From: Gammaproteobacteria bacterium Ga0077554 | GTDB lineage: Bacteria > Pseudomonadota > Gammaproteobacteria > Ga0077554 > Ga007554 | Assembly: GCA_001464585.1 (NCBI GenBank) | Contig: LNFF01000035.1 | Coordinates: 1-64,000, forward strand | Reading direction: 5' to 3' | DNA: 64,000 bases | Shown here: positions 36,194 through 44,461 of the stretch, piece after piece | How the letters are laid out: each line of letters opens with the position of its first letter | Position numbering within the stretch: the stretch's first letter is position 1 | Notes under the pieces: generated by a model | What the model was told of the DNA's origin: nothing | What the model saw: only the letters and a program-made list of their open reading frames with translations | Databases searched by the model: none | Program-made: the position numbers and the translations under genes

Positions 36194-36221
36194 AGCCGTT
36201 CGTGGTGAGCTTGTCGAACCA
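36194..36221. repeat. Half copy of inverted-repeat family B
   Basis: AGCCGTTCGTGGTGAGCTTG followed by TCGAACC matches one arm of 6559-6672. It lies just after bolA and just before the REP/RAYT debris. Confidence 0.5.
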
Positions 36222-36224
36222 CCA

Positions 36225-36345
36225 ACGCGGTAAGTAGGGCGTGGTAGGTTAGCGCTGAGCCTGCGAAGCCCAACATCAGGGAGCAGCGTTACCGGCGTAC
36301 CAATGCAGCATGAGGTGCTACCCCTTCACCATCAACCTCGCCGAA
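36225..36345 (+). pseudogene. REP element plus 5' relic of a REP-associated tyrosine transposase
   Basis: GGTAGGTTAGCGCTGAGCCT, then GCGAAGCCCAACATCAGGG, is a REP-type repeat also present at 38411-38469. The next bases encode YRRTNAA, a stop, then after a frameshift FTINLAEHLRA, which corresponds to the conserved start of RAYT (IS200-like Y1) transposases, Y-R-R/x-GGTYFFTxNLxER. It is decayed and carries no intact gene. A second relic with the same order lies on the other side of the retron. Confidence 0.55.
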
Positions 36346-36426
36346 CACCTGCGCGCCCTATGGCACCAGCCGCCAGGCCAAGCGTGAATACGGCATCTGG
36401 CAGCGACAGCATGCTAGAATGCAGAC

Positions 36427-36558
36427 GGGCCTACAGACAGACCTTTTGCCACGGTTCGTGGCATGTGAAACAAACGGCAGGGGCTATGCTTCTTGTCAAT
36501 CTCGGTTTACGTATGCGTATACGTTACGCTTGCCTCGCGTAAGAGTGCCTGTAGGCCC
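36427..36558 (+). ncRNA. Candidate retron msr-msd ncRNA
   Basis: GGGCCTACAG (36427-36436) and CTGTAGGCCC (36549-36558) are perfect 10-nt complements 112 nt apart, like the a1/a2 ends of retron ncRNAs. Inside are an msr-like stem-loop GCCACG-GTT-CGTGGC (36448-36462) and, nearer the 3' side, an msd-like hairpin region with CGTAT-GCGT-ATACG (36511-36524) flanked by TTTACG and CGTAAG. The element ends 22 nt before the RT start codon, the standard position. The branching guanosine cannot be assigned by eye. Confidence 0.65.
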
Positions 36559-36580
36559 ACCTCATCTCAACTGACGCTAA

Positions 36581-38317
36581 ATGACACAACTAACCATACT
36601 GAAATCGGCAAAGACCCTTCACGCTGTAGCTGACCTTTTGGGCTTTAAGGCATCTGCGCTTTCCTTTATTCTGTACAAGAAGCCCAGTGCCAGCAAGTAC
36701 AAGCAATTCGATATCCCAAAGCGATACGGTGGCACACGCCAAATCTGCGCGCCGTCACCCGATCTAAAGTTACTTCAGCGACGGTTGTCCGAGCTCCTGC
36801 AAAACTGCGTCGAGGAGATCAATAAAGCCAATGGTCTGGATGACAAGATTTCTCATGGATTCAAACGAAAGCGCTCAATCATCACGAACGCGAAGAAACA
36901 CCGAAATCGTAATTACGTCTTCAATGTTGATTTGACAGACTTCTTTGGCAGCATCAACTTCGGTCGTGTTCGCGGATTTTTCATGAAAGATAAAAACTTT
37001 TTGTTACATCAGGATGTTGCGACAGTGTTTGCACAAATCGCCTGCCACGAAAACGTCCTGCCACAGGGAAGCCCGTGTTCGCCGGCCATCTCCAACTTGA
37101 TTGGACACGTGCTTGACACCCATCTCGTCCAGTTGGCCTCGCGTAGTGGCTGTACTTACTCTCGATATGCAGACGACCTGACATTTTCCACGAACAAGGC
37201 CGAATTCCCATCGTGCATTGCTAAGCGTACGGTGGGCGAAGAACACCAGTGGAGTCCTGGCAATGATCTCGCGAGACTGGTCAAGAAGAGTGGCTTTGAG
37301 ATAAACCCTCTCAAGACCCGAATGCAGTACCGTGATTCGCGTCAGGAAGTGACCGGGTTGGTCGTCAACAGAAAGGTAAACGTTCGTAGCGAGTACAGAC
37401 ACACAGTCCGCGCAATGGTGCATCGCTTGTTCACCAAAGGCAGTTTTGAGTTTGTGAACAGGATAACTGACGAGAAAGGAGCTGTGACCCTGGACAAGAT
37501 AGCGGGCACCACCAATCAGCTCCACGGCATGCTCGGTTTCATTGATGGCGTTGACCTGTATAACAAAAAGCTGATTCCGAAAGCCAAAGGTTCAAGAGAT
37601 CAATCAAGCTTAACGAGCAAGGAATCAATGTACCGCCGCTTTTTGCTATTCAAAGAGTTTTACACTGCATCCACTCCGGTCATCATCTGCGAAGGCAAGA
37701 CGGACAACGTGTACATTCTGCATGCGATTCGCAGCTTGGCTGCGACATATCCGCAACTCGCAACGACGAGCCCCGATGGCAAGATAAAACTGCATGTTCG
37801 GATCTACAAATATTCCGGCACCAGTACAGGTCGAATTCTTGGTATTAATGGGGGAACAGGGGACCTGTCAAACTTTATACGCCTATACAGCCGCGAGAGC
37901 AAAAAATTCAAAGCACCAGGAGCACAACAGCCGATTATCTTGTTGGTCGATAACGACGCCGGTTCAAAAGTTATATATAACCCAGTAAAAGAAATAACCA
38001 AAAAGAACGTGGTGGGCACGGAGCCATTTATCCACATTACAGGCAACCTTTACATGTCAGCCACGCCACTGAAATCTGGAGCAAAGACCTCAATAATTGA
38101 AGATTTCTTCGATGACAACATCAAGTCAATAATCGTAGGCGGCAAGGCTTTCGATCCCCAAAATGAACTTGATCTTGATACGCATTATGGGAAGCATGTC
38201 TTCGCGCAGAAAGTCGTAAGGATGCATGCAGCCAATATTGATTTCAGTGAGTTCAAAGCGATCTTGTCGAACATAGTGGAAGTGATTGACGTGCATGCGA
38301 AGAAACATCCGGTCTGA
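36581..38317 (+). CDS. Retron reverse transcriptase with C-terminal TOPRIM domain
   Basis: 578 residues. Residues about 40-330 are a retron-type RT: IPKRYGGTRQICAPSPDLKL, the retron-specific region X motif NAKKH (103-107), FNVDLTDFFGSINFGRVRGF, LPQGSPCSPAISN (160-172), the catalytic YADD (196-199) and the region Y motif VTG (257-259). After a basic linker (about 330-360), residues 365-578 contain a TOPRIM domain: the glutamate motif in VIICEGKTDNVYIL (Glu371) and the acidic motif in ILLVDNDAG (Asp457, Asp459), plus IIEDFF. Retron RTs make msDNA from the adjacent ncRNA, and known retrons are anti-phage systems in which a fused or linked effector is released on infection. Here the effector would be the TOPRIM nuclease-like part of the same protein. 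No other effector gene adjoins. RT-TOPRIM retrons are known (type I-C by recollection). Confidence 0.9.
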   Translation: MTQLTILKSAKTLHAVADLLGFKASALSFILYKKPSASKYKQFDIPKRYGGTRQICAPSPDLKLLQRRLSELLQNCVEEINKANGLDDKISHGFKRKRSIITNAKKHRNRNYVFNVDLTDFFGSINFGRVRGFFMKDKNFLLHQDVATVFAQIACHENVLPQGSPCSPAISNLIGHVLDTHLVQLASRSGCTYSRYADDLTFSTNKAEFPSCIAKRTVGEEHQWSPGNDLARLVKKSGFEINPLKTRMQYRDSRQEVTGLVVNRKVNVRSEYRHTVRAMVHRLFTKGSFEFVNRITDEKGAVTLDKIAGTTNQLHGMLGFIDGVDLYNKKLIPKAKGSRDQSSLTSKESMYRRFLLFKEFYTASTPVIICEGKTDNVYILHAIRSLAATYPQLATTSPDGKIKLHVRIYKYSGTSTGRILGINGGTGDLSNFIRLYSRESKKFKAPGAQQPIILLVDNDAGSKVIYNPVKEITKKNVVGTEPFIHITGNLYMSATPLKSGAKTSIIEDFFDDNIKSIIVGGKAFDPQNELDLDTHYGKHVFAQKVVRMHAANIDFSEFKAILSNIVEVIDVHAKKHPV

Positions 38318-38349
38318 ACCAGTGGGATCCCGTATCAATACTGTTCGGT

Positions 38350-38388
38350 TATAGAGGGTGTAAATAGTTTTGTGTAAACGGTCATTCG
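38350..38388. mobile_element. Possible IS256-like terminal repeat remnant
   Basis: AGAGGGTGTAAATAGTTTTG then TGTAAACGGTCATTCG resembles the ends of IS256-family elements (GGGTGTAAATA...TTTGTGTAAAC). No transposase is present. A shorter GAGGGTGTAAATAAC string follows at 38399-38412. The call is by resemblance only. Confidence 0.35.
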
Positions 38389-38410
38389 AGTTAAACCGAG
38401 GGTGTAAATA

Positions 38411-38469
38411 ACGCAGTAAGTTGGGCTTGGTAGGTTGGCGCTGAGCCTGCGAAGCCCAACATCAGGGGG
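38411..38469 (+). repeat. REP-type element, second copy, downstream of the retron
   Basis: Shares GGTAGGTTGGCGCTGAGCCT and GCGAAGCCCAACATCAGGG with 36225-36280, same orientation. The opposing GGGCTTGG and the GAAGCCC side can form the REP hairpin. The two copies form a direct repeat around the retron. Confidence 0.65.
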
Positions 38470-38481
38470 GCAGGAAAACAC

Positions 38482-38640
38482 ATGCATTACTGGCGTAACA
38501 ATGCAACAGGAGGCACATATTCTTTCACCCTCAATCTCGCCGAACGCTGTTCCAATGCATTGGTGCGGCATATTGATGACTGATGCGCAGCCATGAAAAC
38601 GCTGAAAGAAACGCATCCGCTTACTATCCTGACGCAGGGA
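38482..38640 (+). pseudogene. REP-associated tyrosine transposase (RAYT) relic
   Basis: ATG 38482 begins MHYWRNNATGGTYSFTLNLA, then ERCSNALVRHIDD and a stop, followed in the same region by MKTLKETHPLTI. This matches the first 60 or so residues of RAYT transposases, which move or maintain REP elements. The catalytic HUH and Tyr parts are missing. The bases to about 38800 contain further repeat fragments (GTAGCGCACGCTACGCTCGC) and no gene. Confidence 0.6.
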
Positions 38641-38896
38641 AAAATAGTGGCGATTCGTTGATATTACAGTTCTGATCAGCGAGCGTAGCGTGCCCTGTGC
38701 GCACGAATAATGGAGGGCGATGAGGTTCGCAGCGGAAGACAGGCAATGCACCGATATGGTGATCGTGCGCGTAGCGCACGCTACGCTCGCTCATCGGGTT
38801 TCGATAAATGTGAACAGAACCTAATCCAAAAATGAAATTATGATGGAAGGCCATTCTAAAAAAACCTCCTGCCAAAGCTTAACCCGGAGCGCAGAC

Positions 38897-39514
38897 ATGC
38901 CTACTACATTCCCCCCTGAGCGGCAACACCACACGCCAGGGAATTTTTCGGACCGGGTCGCGTATGCTTTCACCAGGCTTTTGCGGTTCTTCGCCGATAT
39001 TTTTTTCGCCCGTCGGTATGGCCATCGCGCAGTCGTACTGGAAACAATTGCTGCCGTACCGGGCATGGTTGGTGGTGCCCTGCAACATCTACGCTCTCTG
39101 CGGCGCATGGAGAGCGATCACGGCTGGATCCGCACACTCCTGGAAGAAGCGGAGAATGAACGCATGCACTTGATGACTTTTGTTCACATCGCCCGGCCCT
39201 CGGGGTTTGAACGCCTACTGATCCTGATTGCGCAAGGCATCTTCTACAATCTTTTCTTTGTGCTTTACCTGATCTCGCCAAAGACGGCGCATCGTGTTGT
39301 GGGTTACTTCGAGGAGGAAGCGGTCTACAGCTACACGGAATATCTGGCCGGTGTGGACAATGGCACTTACGCCAACGTCCCAGCCCCCCAGATCGCTATC
39401 GATTATTGGAAGCTTTCTCCCGATGCCCGGTTGCGAGAGGTTATCATCGCGATCCGCGCAGATGAGGCCCATCATCGCGATGTTAATCATCAGTTTTCAG
39501 ACGAGTTGGCTTGA
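38897..39514 (+). CDS. aox: Alternative oxidase (di-iron ubiquinol oxidase)
   Basis: 205 residues from ATG 38897, with CCGGAG 7 nt upstream; upstream in-frame ATGs at 38840 and 38843 have no ribosome-binding site. All four AOX di-iron motifs are present: [15 protein letters not shown] (Glu49), [11 protein letters not shown] (Glu88, His91), [14 protein letters not shown] (Glu139-141) and [12 protein letters not shown] (Glu190, His193). The [20 protein letters not shown] region forms the membrane-associated helix pair. AOX oxidises ubiquinol and reduces O2 to water without pumping protons, and resists cyanide and NO. It is common in plants and fungi and uncommon in bacteria. The gene stands alone, convergent with amiC and next to retron/RAYT debris. 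Confidence 0.92.
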   Translation: MPTTFPPERQHHTPGNFSDRVAYAFTRLLRFFADIFFARRYGHRAVVLETIAAVPGMVGGALQHLRSLRRMESDHGWIRTLLEEAENERMHLMTFVHIARPSGFERLLILIAQGIFYNLFFVLYLISPKTAHRVVGYFEEEAVYSYTEYLAGVDNGTYANVPAPQIAIDYWKLSPDARLREVIIAIRADEAHHRDVNHQFSDELA

Positions 39515-39536
39515 TCAGTGTGATAAACAGAAGTGA

Positions 39537-41024
39537 TTAGCTATCACTACCGGCGGGAATGCGTAGCCTTCCACCCACCTTGATGTGGTCGTCAGCCAGT
39601 TTGTTGATCGATTTTAGCCTATCAATGCTGGTGCCGTATTGGCCGGCAATCATCATCAAGGTTTCACCTTCAGCAATAATGTGTTGTCGGCCAGCCAGAT
39701 AAGCCAACTTGGTGCCGGGCGGTGGGGAACGGGTGAAATAGCCGCGTATGCCGTTGAGGATGGCGCGTGCGAGTTCTTGCTGGTGATCTTCATCCTGCAA
39801 TTTTTTCTCTTCGGCGGGATTGGAAATAAAGGCGGTTTCCACCAGCAGGGACGGGATATCCGGCGATTTCAGCACCATGAATCCGGCGCGTTCGACCTGA
39901 CCTTTATGCACTTCACCGATACCCTTGAGACCTTCCAACACTTGTGCGGCAACATCATGGCTGGCTTCGACGGAGGCGGTCTGTGACAAGTCGAGCAGCA
40001 CCGAGGCGAGCATTTTATCTTTGCCGCCCAAGTCGACGCCGCCGATCAGGTCGGATGCGTTTTCCTTGTCGGCCAGCCAGCGCGCCGCTTCGCTGGTGGC
40101 GCCGCGTTCAGACAAAATAAATACCGATGAGCCACGTGCGTCGGGACGCGTGAAGGCGTCGGCGTGGATCGAGACGAAAATATCAGCCTTTTGCTCGCGG
40201 GCTTTTTGGGTACGGCGACGCAGATCAATATAATAATCACCATCGCGCACCATCACCGGGCGCATGCCGGGTTCCTTGCGGATCAGCGCTTCGAGTTTGC
40301 GTGCGATCGCCAGCACCACATCTTTTTCGCGGGTGCCACGCGGGCCGCGTGCGCCAGGGTCTTCACCGCCATGTCCGGCGTCGATGGCGACGATGATGTC
40401 GCGGTAGTGCCTGTCATCCAGTACTTTGGGAGTTGGTTGCACACTGGCAACGGATTTGCTTTCGGAGCGGGACTCTGTAGCAACGACTGGCACGGGTATT
40501 GGCGCAGGCATTACAGGATTAGAGACAGACACCGGCAATACCACGGCCTCTGGTGCTTTGCTTGCAACGCGCGTATCAAATAAATCCACGACCAGGCGAT
40601 AGCCATATTCACCAGTAGGTTCGAGAACAAAGCTTTCGGGTTTTACGCGGCTTTTCAGATCAAGCACCATGCGCAGGTCTTTATTACGCTGGGCGCTGCG
40701 TATGCTTTGCAGCAACGGATTATTGTAATCCACCGTTCCCACAGGCGCGGCAAGACGCGCATTTTGCAGATCAATCACCACACGGTGGGGATTTTCCAGG
40801 GTAAAAACATTGTAGGTCGCCAAGGTGTTCATATCGAACACCAGGCGCGTGTTGTCGGGGCTGGTCCACAACCGTACACTTTTGATTTGGGCGTTTGTCG
40901 CTCCCGGCATCCTGCCTCCCGCGACACTAGCACGTCCCGGTGCGTCGTCGGCCAGCGTGGTTTCAGACCACACCAGCAAGGTGGACATGGCAAGCAAACA
41001 CAGTAATGGGATAAGTTTTTTCAT
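39537..41024 (-). CDS. amiC: N-acetylmuramoyl-L-alanine amidase (AMIN, Amidase_3, LysM)
   Basis: 495 residues from ATG 41024, which places the signal peptide KKLIPLLCLLAMSTLLVW at the N-terminus. An AMIN domain (about 45-155, SVRLWTSPDNTRLVFDMNTL, HRVVIDLQNARL) directs it to the septum. The Amidase_3 zinc domain (about 205-425) has IVAIDAGHGGEDPGARG, a Glu/His ligand set in KADIFVSIHADAF, and SLLVETAFISNP. A C-terminal LysM (about 445-490, IIAEGETLMMIAGQYGTSID) binds peptidoglycan. It splits septal murein during daughter-cell separation. The order nnrD-tsaE-amiC is typical; mutL, usually next, is not here. Confidence 0.92.
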   Translation of the reverse strand: MKKLIPLLCLLAMSTLLVWSETTLADDAPGRASVAGGRMPGATNAQIKSVRLWTSPDNTRLVFDMNTLATYNVFTLENPHRVVIDLQNARLAAPVGTVDYNNPLLQSIRSAQRNKDLRMVLDLKSRVKPESFVLEPTGEYGYRLVVDLFDTRVASKAPEAVVLPVSVSNPVMPAPIPVPVVATESRSESKSVASVQPTPKVLDDRHYRDIIVAIDAGHGGEDPGARGPRGTREKDVVLAIARKLEALIRKEPGMRPVMVRDGDYYIDLRRRTQKAREQKADIFVSIHADAFTRPDARGSSVFILSERGATSEAARWLADKENASDLIGGVDLGGKDKMLASVLLDLSQTASVEASHDVAAQVLEGLKGIGEVHKGQVERAGFMVLKSPDIPSLLVETAFISNPAEEKKLQDEDHQQELARAILNGIRGYFTRSPPPGTKLAYLAGRQHIIAEGETLMMIAGQYGTSIDRLKSINKLADDHIKVGGRLRIPAGSDS

Positions 41025-41142
41025 CTCGAAATACTTTAAACCGATAATGGCAATAAGTGTTTTATACACAAAAAACCATTTATTTTCAATCTAATCTTGA
41101 AGATACGGTGGGAATCTCTACAAGACATCAAGAAAACCCAGG

Positions 41143-41625
41143 TCACGCTGTGTTCAGTTGCGCCACGATTTCAACACCTATGATAGTGTGTGGCGCGAAG
41201 CTTACCTGACGTGCGGCATTCGCATAGTCAATGTAAATATCCAGGTCTGGCGGTGGCAAATGCCCGGCGCCGCGCTCGGGCCATTCCACAAGGAATATAG
41301 CGGCATTTTCCAGAAAATCCCGTAGTCCAATGTATTCCAGTTCTTGCGGATCGGTGAGGCGGTATAAATCGAAATGATAGACTTGACGCGCGCCAAATTG
41401 ATATGGTTCTACCAGCGTGTAAGTGGGGCTTTTAACCTTGCCGTGGTAACCCATGCCCCCGAGGAAGCCGCGCACCAGCGTGGTTTTTCCGGCGCCGAGT
41501 TCACCGTGCAAAAAAATCACGGTGCAGGGTTTGCCAGAAGCACTGGCGACACAGCCACCAAGACGCGCGCCCAACGCCAGCATGTCGTGTTCTTGCGCGA
41601 TATGAATATTAATCAGGATGCTCAT
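41143..41625 (-). CDS. tsaE: tRNA threonylcarbamoyladenosine biosynthesis ATPase TsaE
   Basis: 160 residues. Walker A is FLHGELGAGKTTLVRGFLGG; KSPTYTLVEPYQF and HFDLYRLTDPQELEYIGLRD are the TsaE signatures, and FLVEWPERG is Walker B-like. TsaE works with TsaB and TsaD to attach the threonylcarbamoyl group for t6A37. It overlaps the upstream nnrD gene by 17 nt. Confidence 0.94.
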   Translation of the reverse strand: MSILINIHIAQEHDMLALGARLGGCVASASGKPCTVIFLHGELGAGKTTLVRGFLGGMGYHGKVKSPTYTLVEPYQFGARQVYHFDLYRLTDPQELEYIGLRDFLENAAIFLVEWPERGAGHLPPPDLDIYIDYANAARQVSFAPHTIIGVEIVAQLNTA

Positions 41626-42460
41626 TTAACACGTAATTATAGTTTACCAGTTTACGCAGATAAGGCATCAAATCACTTGCCAGCAGTCCACGCTCACCTT
41701 CTTGTGCCGCCCTGTCCCCCGCTTTGGCGTGGATGTAAACTCCCGCGCACGCGGCATCAACCAGGCTCAGCCCTTGCGCCAGCAAACCCGCGATAATGCC
41801 GGTCAATACATCGCCCATGCCACCGCTGGCCATACCGGGGTTGCCCGCTTCGCAGATGGCAATCGACTCGGACGTACACACCAGCGAACCCGCGCCTTTC
41901 AGCACGCAGACGCCGCCATAGCGCTGTTGTAACGTCTGCACGGCATGCGGCCGGTCGGACTGAACCTGTTCTGTAGTGATGCCCAGCAACCGCGCCGCTT
42001 CGCCGGGATGCGGCGTGAGTATCCAGTGATCACACTGCATCGGCTCCTGCGCCAGCAGATTCAGCGCATCGGCATCCACCACCAGTGGCAAATGCGTTTG
42101 CAGCACTGCGGCCAGCATGTCGCGCGCCCACGCCGATTGTCCCAGACCGGAACCGATGGCAACCACACTGGCACGCTGTAGCAGTGAACGCAAATCACGC
42201 GCGCACTCGACGCCATGACACATTAATTCTGGACGCGCCGCCGTAATGACAGCCGCATGGGCAAGGCGTGTGGCCACGCTCACCAGACCACTGCCCGTGC
42301 GCGCCGCCGCCTCACCCGCCAGGCGCACCGCACCCGCCATGCCGTGATCACCGCCCACCACCAGCACATGACCGTAATCGCCTTTGTGGCTGGCGCGTGG
42401 ACGCGGCGGCAGCCATGCGCGCAGCATGCTGTCAGTGAGCGGTGTAACGGAAAGCGTCAT
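41609..42460 (-). CDS. nnrD: ADP-dependent (S)-NAD(P)H-hydrate dehydratase
   Basis: 283 residues covering only the C-terminal (YjeF_C, carbohydrate-kinase-like) domain: DYGHVLVVGGDHGMAGAVRL, VVDADALNLLAQ, ILTPHPGEAARLLG and GNPGMASGGMGDVLTGIIAG, the last with the catalytic Asp. It repairs hydrated NAD(P)H. The N-terminal epimerase domain (NnrE) found in fused E. coli NnrD/YjeF is absent, so the epimerase must be elsewhere. It is divergent from leuD across 126 nt. Confidence 0.9.
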   Translation of the reverse strand: MTLSVTPLTDSMLRAWLPPRPRASHKGDYGHVLVVGGDHGMAGAVRLAGEAAARTGSGLVSVATRLAHAAVITAARPELMCHGVECARDLRSLLQRASVVAIGSGLGQSAWARDMLAAVLQTHLPLVVDADALNLLAQEPMQCDHWILTPHPGEAARLLGITTEQVQSDRPHAVQTLQQRYGGVCVLKGAGSLVCTSESIAICEAGNPGMASGGMGDVLTGIIAGLLAQGLSLVDAACAGVYIHAKAGDRAAQEGERGLLASDLMPYLRKLVNYNYVLNEHPD

Positions 42461-42586
42461 GGCGGCATAAACCTCAGCGGGACTGGCGGCTTAATCATAG
42501 CAGAACCGGCAAACAGCGGGTATTCGAGGTGAACTTTTTGTTATATCATAAGCAATTTGGCTAACCAGGGTTTGATGGAATTGGGC

Positions 42587-43225
42587 ATGCAAAAATTCAT
42601 TACATTAACCGGATTGACCGCGCCGCTGGATCGCGCCAATGTGGATACCGATGCGATTATCCCCAAACAGTTTCTGAAATCCATTAAACGCACTGGGTTT
42701 GGGCCGAATCTATTTGACGAATGGCGCTATCTGGATCACGGTGAGCCGGACCAGGATAATACCGGGCGGCCGCTTAACCCCGATTTTGTGCTGAATCAGC
42801 CACGCTACCAAGGCGCGCAGATTTTGCTGGCGCGTGATAACTTCGGCTGCGGCTCGTCGCGCGAACATGCGCCATGGGCATTGCAGGATTATGGCTTTCG
42901 CGCCATTATCGCCCCCAGCTATGCCGATATTTTTTATAACAACTGCTTCAAGAACGGCCTGTTGCCGATTGTGCTGGATGCGTGCCAGCTTGATATTTTG
43001 TTTCAGGAAACAGCCGCAATATCCGGCTACACTGTCACTGTGGATTTGCAACAGCAAGTAGTCACTACCCCCAGCGGCGCAGTAATGCCGTTTGAGATTG
43101 AGGCCTTTCGCAAACACTGTTTGCTCAACGGACTGGATGATATTGGACTGACCCTGCAGCATGTGGATGACATCAAAGCCTACGAAAAGCGGCGCGCCAC
43201 CGAAACACCGTGGCTTTTTTCATAA
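42587..43225 (+). CDS. leuD: 3-isopropylmalate dehydratase small subunit
   Basis: 212 residues from ATG 42587, which aligns with the family start ([20 protein letters not shown]); the frame could open at 42557. The swivel domain carries [20 protein letters not shown] and [20 protein letters not shown]. With LeuC, which brings the Fe-S cluster, it isomerises 2- to 3-isopropylmalate. leuC is not in the window and the upstream neighbour is divergent, so leuD is separated from leuC here. leuB follows 27 nt downstream. Confidence 0.95.
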   Translation: MQKFITLTGLTAPLDRANVDTDAIIPKQFLKSIKRTGFGPNLFDEWRYLDHGEPDQDNTGRPLNPDFVLNQPRYQGAQILLARDNFGCGSSREHAPWALQDYGFRAIIAPSYADIFYNNCFKNGLLPIVLDACQLDILFQETAAISGYTVTVDLQQQVVTTPSGAVMPFEIEAFRKHCLLNGLDDIGLTLQHVDDIKAYEKRRATETPWLFS

Positions 43226-43252
43226 TGCCCCTGCAAATGAAGACTCAATAAA

Positions 43253-44335
43253 ATGACAAAAAAAATTGCGGTATTACCCGGTGATGGCATTGGCACCGAG
43301 ATCGTTGCCGAAGCGGTAAAAGTTCTGGAATCCCTGCGCCAGGATTTCAGCCTGGCGATTGAAATGGAGCACGCCCTGGTGGGTGGCGCAGCCTACGATG
43401 CGCACCAGCATCCGCTGCCACCACAAACCCTGGCATTGGCAAAACAGGCGGACGCCGTGCTGCTCGGCGCCGTCGGCGGTCACAAATGGGAAACACTGGA
43501 GATTGCGTTGCGCCCGGAAAAAGGCCTGCTGGGACTGCGCTCCGAATTAGGATTGTTCTCCAATCTGCGCCCGGCGATTTTGTATCCGCAATTAGCGGCA
43601 GCGTCCAGCCTTAAACCGGAGATTGTCTCGGGGCTGGACATCATGATCGTACGCGAGCTGACCGGCGATATTTATTTTGGCAAGCCGCGCGGCGTGCGCG
43701 TGCTGGACAACGGCGAGCGCGAAGGTTTTAACACCATGGTGTACCGCGAATCGGAAATCGAGCGCATTGGCCGTTCTGCATTTGCAGCGGCGTTGCGCCG
43801 CGACCGGCGGGTGTGTTCAGTAGACAAGGCCAATGTGTTAGAGTGCACCGAGTTGTGGCGCGAAGTGATGACGCGCGTCGCCAAGGATTACCCGCAGGTG
43901 ACGCTCAGCCACATGTATGTGGATAATGCCGCCATGCAGTTGGTGCGCGCGCCCAAGCAGTTTGATGTGATGGTGACAGGCAATATGTTTGGCGACATTT
44001 TATCAGACTGCGCGGCAATGCTGACAGGTTCCATCGGTATGTTGCCCTCGGCGTCGCTGGACGCGAATGGCAAGGGCATGTATGAGCCGATCCATGGATC
44101 AGCGCCTGACATTGCGGGCAAGGGCATTGCTAATCCGCTGGCGACAATATTGTCGGTGGCGATGATGTTGCGCTATTCGCTGGATGAACCGGCGTTGGCG
44201 ACACGCATTGAAATCGCGGTAAACACCGTGCTGGATCAGGGCTTGCGCACCGGCGACATTTACACACCCGGCACGAAAAAAGTGGGAACAGCACAGATGG
44301 GCGATGCCGTGGTACAGGCGTTAAGGAATATATAA
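43253..44335 (+). CDS. leuB: 3-isopropylmalate dehydrogenase
   Basis: 360 residues. [51 protein letters not shown] and [20 protein letters not shown] are LeuB motifs, and [20 protein letters not shown] with [19 protein letters not shown] forms the NAD and metal site. It oxidatively decarboxylates 3-isopropylmalate to the leucine precursor. Cotranscribed with leuD; a palindromic repeat separates it from asd. Confidence 0.96.
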   Translation: MTKKIAVLPGDGIGTEIVAEAVKVLESLRQDFSLAIEMEHALVGGAAYDAHQHPLPPQTLALAKQADAVLLGAVGGHKWETLEIALRPEKGLLGLRSELGLFSNLRPAILYPQLAAASSLKPEIVSGLDIMIVRELTGDIYFGKPRGVRVLDNGEREGFNTMVYRESEIERIGRSAFAAALRRDRRVCSVDKANVLECTELWREVMTRVAKDYPQVTLSHMYVDNAAMQLVRAPKQFDVMVTGNMFGDILSDCAAMLTGSIGMLPSASLDANGKGMYEPIHGSAPDIAGKGIANPLATILSVAMMLRYSLDEPALATRIEIAVNTVLDQGLRTGDIYTPGTKKVGTAQMGDAVVQALRNI

Positions 44336-44350
44336 AAGAATTAGCGTATT

Positions 44351-44431
44351 GTCATTTCGAGCGTAGCGAGAAATCCTTGTCTCGAACAAAGGTGAAAGAC
44401 CTTCCAGGATTTCTCGCTGCGCTCGAAATGA
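44351..44431. repeat. Palindromic repeat between leuB and asd
   Basis: GTCATTTCGAGCGTAGCGAG at the left faces CTCGCTGCGCTCGAAATGAC at the right, 27-nt near-perfect arms (44351-44377, 44405-44431). Same family as 16931-17017. Confidence 0.75.
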
Positions 44432-44461
44432 CACCATTAAAACTATTGAAGGCAGGGTTTT

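Noticed and set aside
38700-38896. NsrR-binding site upstream of aox
   Set aside because: No convincing AT-rich dyad of the NsrR type is visible; the region is repeat debris.
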